Assembly (NCBI GenBank): GCA_937900485.1 | Contig: CALCEL010000055.1 | Span: 1 to 7,471 of the forward strand | Reading direction: 5' to 3' | DNA: 7,471 nucleotides | From: an uncultured Prevotellaceae bacterium | Lineage (GTDB): Bacteria > Bacteroidota > Bacteroidia > Bacteroidales > Bacteroidaceae | Part shown: piece by piece, positions 5,923 through 7,471 of the stretch | How positions within the stretch are numbered: the first letter of the stretch is position 1 | How the letters are laid out: the number at the start of each line of letters is the position of its first letter | The notes under the pieces: model-generated | Told to the model about the DNA's origin: nothing | The model's database searches: none | The model's input: only the letters and a program-made list of their open reading frames with translations | Made by a program: the position numbers and the translations under genes

Positions 5923-5958
5923 ATGGGAATGGAACATTTTCAACCTTTGACGCTATGA
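5923..5958 (+). CDS. Possible 11-residue upstream ORF overlapping cobU
   Basis: ATG at 5923 opens MGMEHFQPLTL and ends in TGA at 5956-5958. This stop overlaps the cobU start in an ATGA junction, the classic layout for translational coupling. GAAAGGA lies at 5911-5917, a plausible ribosome site for this ORF, whereas cobU itself has none nearby. The peptide matches nothing I know. The overlap may be fortuitous. Confidence 0.25.
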   Translation: MGMEHFQPLTL

Positions 5959-6476
5959 GGATTATACTTATTACTGGCGGTCAACGTTCAGGGAAAAGTG
6001 AGGAGGCCGAGCGTTTAGCGCTGTCTCTTTCGCCGTGTCCTGTCTATATGGCTACCGCGAGGGTGTACGATGAAGAATTCCGCCAACGTGTGAGAGTCCA
6101 TCAGGAACGCCGCGGGCAGTCGTGGACTAACATTGAAGAGGAGAAAATGCTGAGCCGTCATGACGTGTCGGGTAGGGTGGTTCTGGTTGACTGCCTCACG
6201 TTATGGGCTGCGAATTTCTTGTTCGACATGTCAGATAATCCTGACAGCTCAACGGTCAAGTCTTGCTATGAGCAGATGGTGAGTGAGTTTGATCGTTTCA
6301 CATCCTCAGACGCCACCTTTATCTTTGTGACCAACGAGATTGGGATGGGTGGTGTGAGCGATAATAGCTTGCAGAGGCATTTCACAGACTTGCAGGGGCT
6401 GGTCAACCAGTTTGTGGCGAGAAAAGCGGATGAGGTGTATCTCATGGTGTGTGGTTTGAGCCACAGAATAAAGTGA
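5955..6476 (+). CDS. cobU: Adenosylcobinamide kinase / adenosylcobinamide-phosphate guanylyltransferase
   Basis: Bifunctional enzyme of late B12 assembly. It phosphorylates adenosylcobinamide and then transfers GMP to give adenosylcobinamide-GDP, ready for joining to the lower ligand. From ATG 5955 it is 173 residues, close to the usual 175-185. It shows the P-loop GGQRSGKS at 8-15, YMATARVYDEEF at 31-42, His49 in RVHQERR (equivalent to the guanylylated His of Salmonella CobU), VLVDCLTLW at 76-84, TNEIGMGGVSDN at 126-137, and a C-terminal ADEVYLMVCGL. The frame is open upstream to a TTG at 5874, but that codon lies inside the promoter, so the ATG is chosen. The usual partners cobT, cobS and cobC are not next to it; a DUF4923-type gene follows after 90 bases. 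It diverges from the acyl-CoA carboxylase operon. Confidence 0.92.
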   Translation: MRIILITGGQRSGKSEEAERLALSLSPCPVYMATARVYDEEFRQRVRVHQERRGQSWTNIEEEKMLSRHDVSGRVVLVDCLTLWAANFLFDMSDNPDSSTVKSCYEQMVSEFDRFTSSDATFIFVTNEIGMGGVSDNSLQRHFTDLQGLVNQFVARKADEVYLMVCGLSHRIK

Positions 6477-6566
6477 GTCATTAAACTTTTTCTCTGTTCG
6501 GAACTCAAAGCAGAGTCTCGGTGGAGATTATTTGACAATATCATGTGTCACTTAAAATTGAATTTT

Positions 6567-7211
6567 ATGAACAGACCTACAATATCTTGTCTGAGGACAA
6601 CTCTTTTAATCCTCATGGTGGTGCCATGTGTGTCATTCGCTCAGTCCGTGTCATCCACACTTTCAAAACTGTCTTCGTCTGCGGTTTCCGCGGTCAAGTT
6701 GGAGTCTGCGATTCTCGGCACGGAGGAAGTGGCGGTGTCGTCTCTTGTCGGTGACTGGGAGTATTCAAGACCTTGTATGGTGTTTGAGTCTGACAATGTG
6801 TTGAGTGCTGTCGGTACGTCGGCGATGGCGTCTAAGGGTGAGTCCTACTTGCAGAAAGGACTGGCAAAGGCTGGTTTTTCCGCTGGAGACGTCACTCTGT
6901 CCTTCTCTTCGGATGGCACTACGGGAATTGTTGTTGCTGGAAAGTCTGTGAGAGGTGTCTATAGCGTCGAGGGCGGTGAGATGACTATCACGTACAATGG
7001 CGTTCTCTCCGGCGTCTCTAAGTCTGTCACGGCTAATGTCGTGGTCAGTGGTGGGGAGATGCGTGTGTCCATGTCCGCGCAGAAGTTGCTGACACTTGTG
7101 CAGACTGTTTCTGCCACCGCTTCGTCTGCCAACACGACGTTGTCCACAGTCTCCAGTCTTTTCTCCTCAGTGGACGGCATGTATGTCGGGCTGGTTTTCG
7201 TGAAGAAATAA
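6567..7211 (+). CDS. Secreted DUF4923 (lipocalin-like) family protein
   Basis: Exported protein of unknown function. From ATG 6567 it has 214 residues. A signal peptide has a short polar start (NRPTISCLR), a hydrophobic core at about 11-24 and a probable cut after Ala25 in SFAQS. Cys21 is preceded by Pro and does not form a lipobox, so a soluble periplasmic or secreted protein is likelier than a lipoprotein. A Ser/Val-rich linker (about 26-55) leads into the DUF4923-type domain, with LVGDWEYSRP at 60-69, FESDNVLSAVG at 73-83, alternating beta-strand-like stretches, and an end reading SSVDGMYVGLVFVKK. An in-frame ATG at 6543 would add MCHLKLNF; the shorter start gives a cleaner signal peptide, but the choice is not certain. 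It may be co-transcribed with cobU, as no clear promoter lies between them. Confidence 0.8.
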   Translation: MNRPTISCLRTTLLILMVVPCVSFAQSVSSTLSKLSSSAVSAVKLESAILGTEEVAVSSLVGDWEYSRPCMVFESDNVLSAVGTSAMASKGESYLQKGLAKAGFSAGDVTLSFSSDGTTGIVVAGKSVRGVYSVEGGEMTITYNGVLSGVSKSVTANVVVSGGEMRVSMSAQKLLTLVQTVSATASSANTTLSTVSSLFSSVDGMYVGLVFVKK

Positions 7212-7212
7212 G

Positions 7213-7358
7213 TTGGAAAATATTATACTCAAAGTTCCAATAAGTTATTATGCGATAGGGTGGAATCAAAAAATAGGACAAGTACAAAAATACACTCTTT
7301 GTGAAGAGAGCGAAGCAACCCTATCTACCTTACTAATCTATTAACTAATCAAACCCTG
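7213..7358 (+). ncRNA. Candidate structured 3' UTR or small RNA after the DUF4923 gene
   Basis: This stretch has no ORF of note but several complementary segments. TTGGAA (7213-7218) pairs with TTCCAA (7235-7240). GATAGGGT (7254-7261) pairs perfectly with ACCCTATC (7318-7325), enclosing a hairpin CTCTT / AAGAG (7295-7299 with 7304-7308, loop TGTG). An A/T-rich, apparently unpaired tail with two ACTAATC words then runs into the terminator at 7359. I recognise no known RNA family and see no rightward promoter box just upstream, so it may simply be the 3' UTR of the preceding mRNA. Confidence 0.3.
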
Positions 7359-7388
7359 CCACGCGGTGAGTTCCGCGTGGTTTTTTTT
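7359..7388 (+). terminator. Strong intrinsic terminator
   Basis: CCACGCGG (7359-7366) pairs perfectly with CCGCGTGG (7373-7380) around the loop TGAGTT and runs straight into eight T (7381-7388). It ends transcription from cobU and the DUF4923 gene, or of the candidate RNA before it. There is no T run on the opposite strand, so it works in the plus direction only. Confidence 0.93.
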
Positions 7389-7471
7389 GTTCTCTTAATT
7401 CAGATTCCCCTGTTTCTGGCTCAGCGGATTTATCCGGTTGGTAAGGCTTGGCTAATCAAGAATAAAAGTTG
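7389..7471. other. Right-edge sequence, nothing identified
   Basis: After the terminator 83 bases remain. No start codon with a convincing frame and no TAnnTTTG box is seen. On the minus strand a frame is open from the edge and stops within about 14 codons (reads QLLFLISQALPTG), which could be the tail of a leftward gene or chance. Confidence 0.3.

Noticed and set aside
5874..5954. N-terminal extension of CobU to TTG 5874
   Set aside because: The -33 and -7 promoter boxes lie within this stretch, and the conserved protein begins only at the ATG at 5955, just before its P-loop.
7045..7287. Minus-strand open frame over the 3' end of the DUF4923 gene
   Set aside because: It is the antisense of a well-supported coding region, has biased composition, and lacks a ribosome site or a recognisable product.
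7285..7318. Leftward promoter from TATTTTTG (7292-7285)
   Set aside because: The -7 box matches, but the best -33 candidate is only TTG at a 23-base gap, in an A-run where such matches are expected. It would read antisense into the DUF4923 gene with no gene behind it.

Overview
The window looks like chromosomal DNA of a Bacteroidales bacterium, most likely Prevotella or a close relative. Three things point there. Several intergenic regions carry the Bacteroidetes promoter form (TTTG or TTG, then TAnnTTTG about 18-22 bases later). Most starts lack a Shine-Dalgarno and have A-rich upstream sequence. The uridine phosphorylase and the DUF4923-type secreted protein resemble Bacteroidales family members. 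I saw no insertion sequence, CRISPR array, tRNA, rRNA or phage gene.

Layout. Bases 1-821 hold no convincing large gene. A leftward promoter (106-136) faces out of the window. A very T-rich stretch follows, then a rightward promoter (466-495) that leads into a 31-codon ORF and a weak terminator-like hairpin. At 822-1697 (+) lies a uridine phosphorylase (udp). A bidirectional terminator (1960-1999) separates it from a convergent three-gene operon read leftwards. That operon encodes biotin carboxylase (4069-5580), biotin carboxyl carrier protein (3443-3961) and an acyl-CoA carboxyltransferase (2008-3450). The operon has its own promoter (5807-5837) and a leader of about 220 bases. The leader contains two tiny ORFs and a hairpin followed by a T run. 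Divergent from it, a second promoter (5873-5906) drives cobU (5955-6476), whose start overlaps the stop of an 11-codon upstream ORF. Next comes a secreted DUF4923-type protein (6567-7211), then a partly self-complementary non-coding stretch and a strong terminator (7359-7388).

How the genes fit together. The three carboxylase subunits form a complete biotin-dependent acyl-CoA carboxylase: ATP-dependent biotin carboxylation, a swinging-arm carrier, and transfer to an acyl-CoA. The substrate is propionyl-CoA or acetyl-CoA; sequence alone does not settle which. CobU activates cobinamide for B12 assembly. Adenosylcobalamin is the cofactor of methylmalonyl-CoA mutase in the propionate/succinate pathway, so the divergent pairing is metabolically plausible, but co-regulation is not shown. 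Udp is an unrelated pyrimidine salvage gene.

No wholly new multi-gene system is evident. The points most worth a second look are small: the carboxylase leader, a 24-base-period duplication across the biotin carboxylase stop codon, the mini-unit at 466-661, the non-coding region after DUF4923, and the uORF-cobU overlap.
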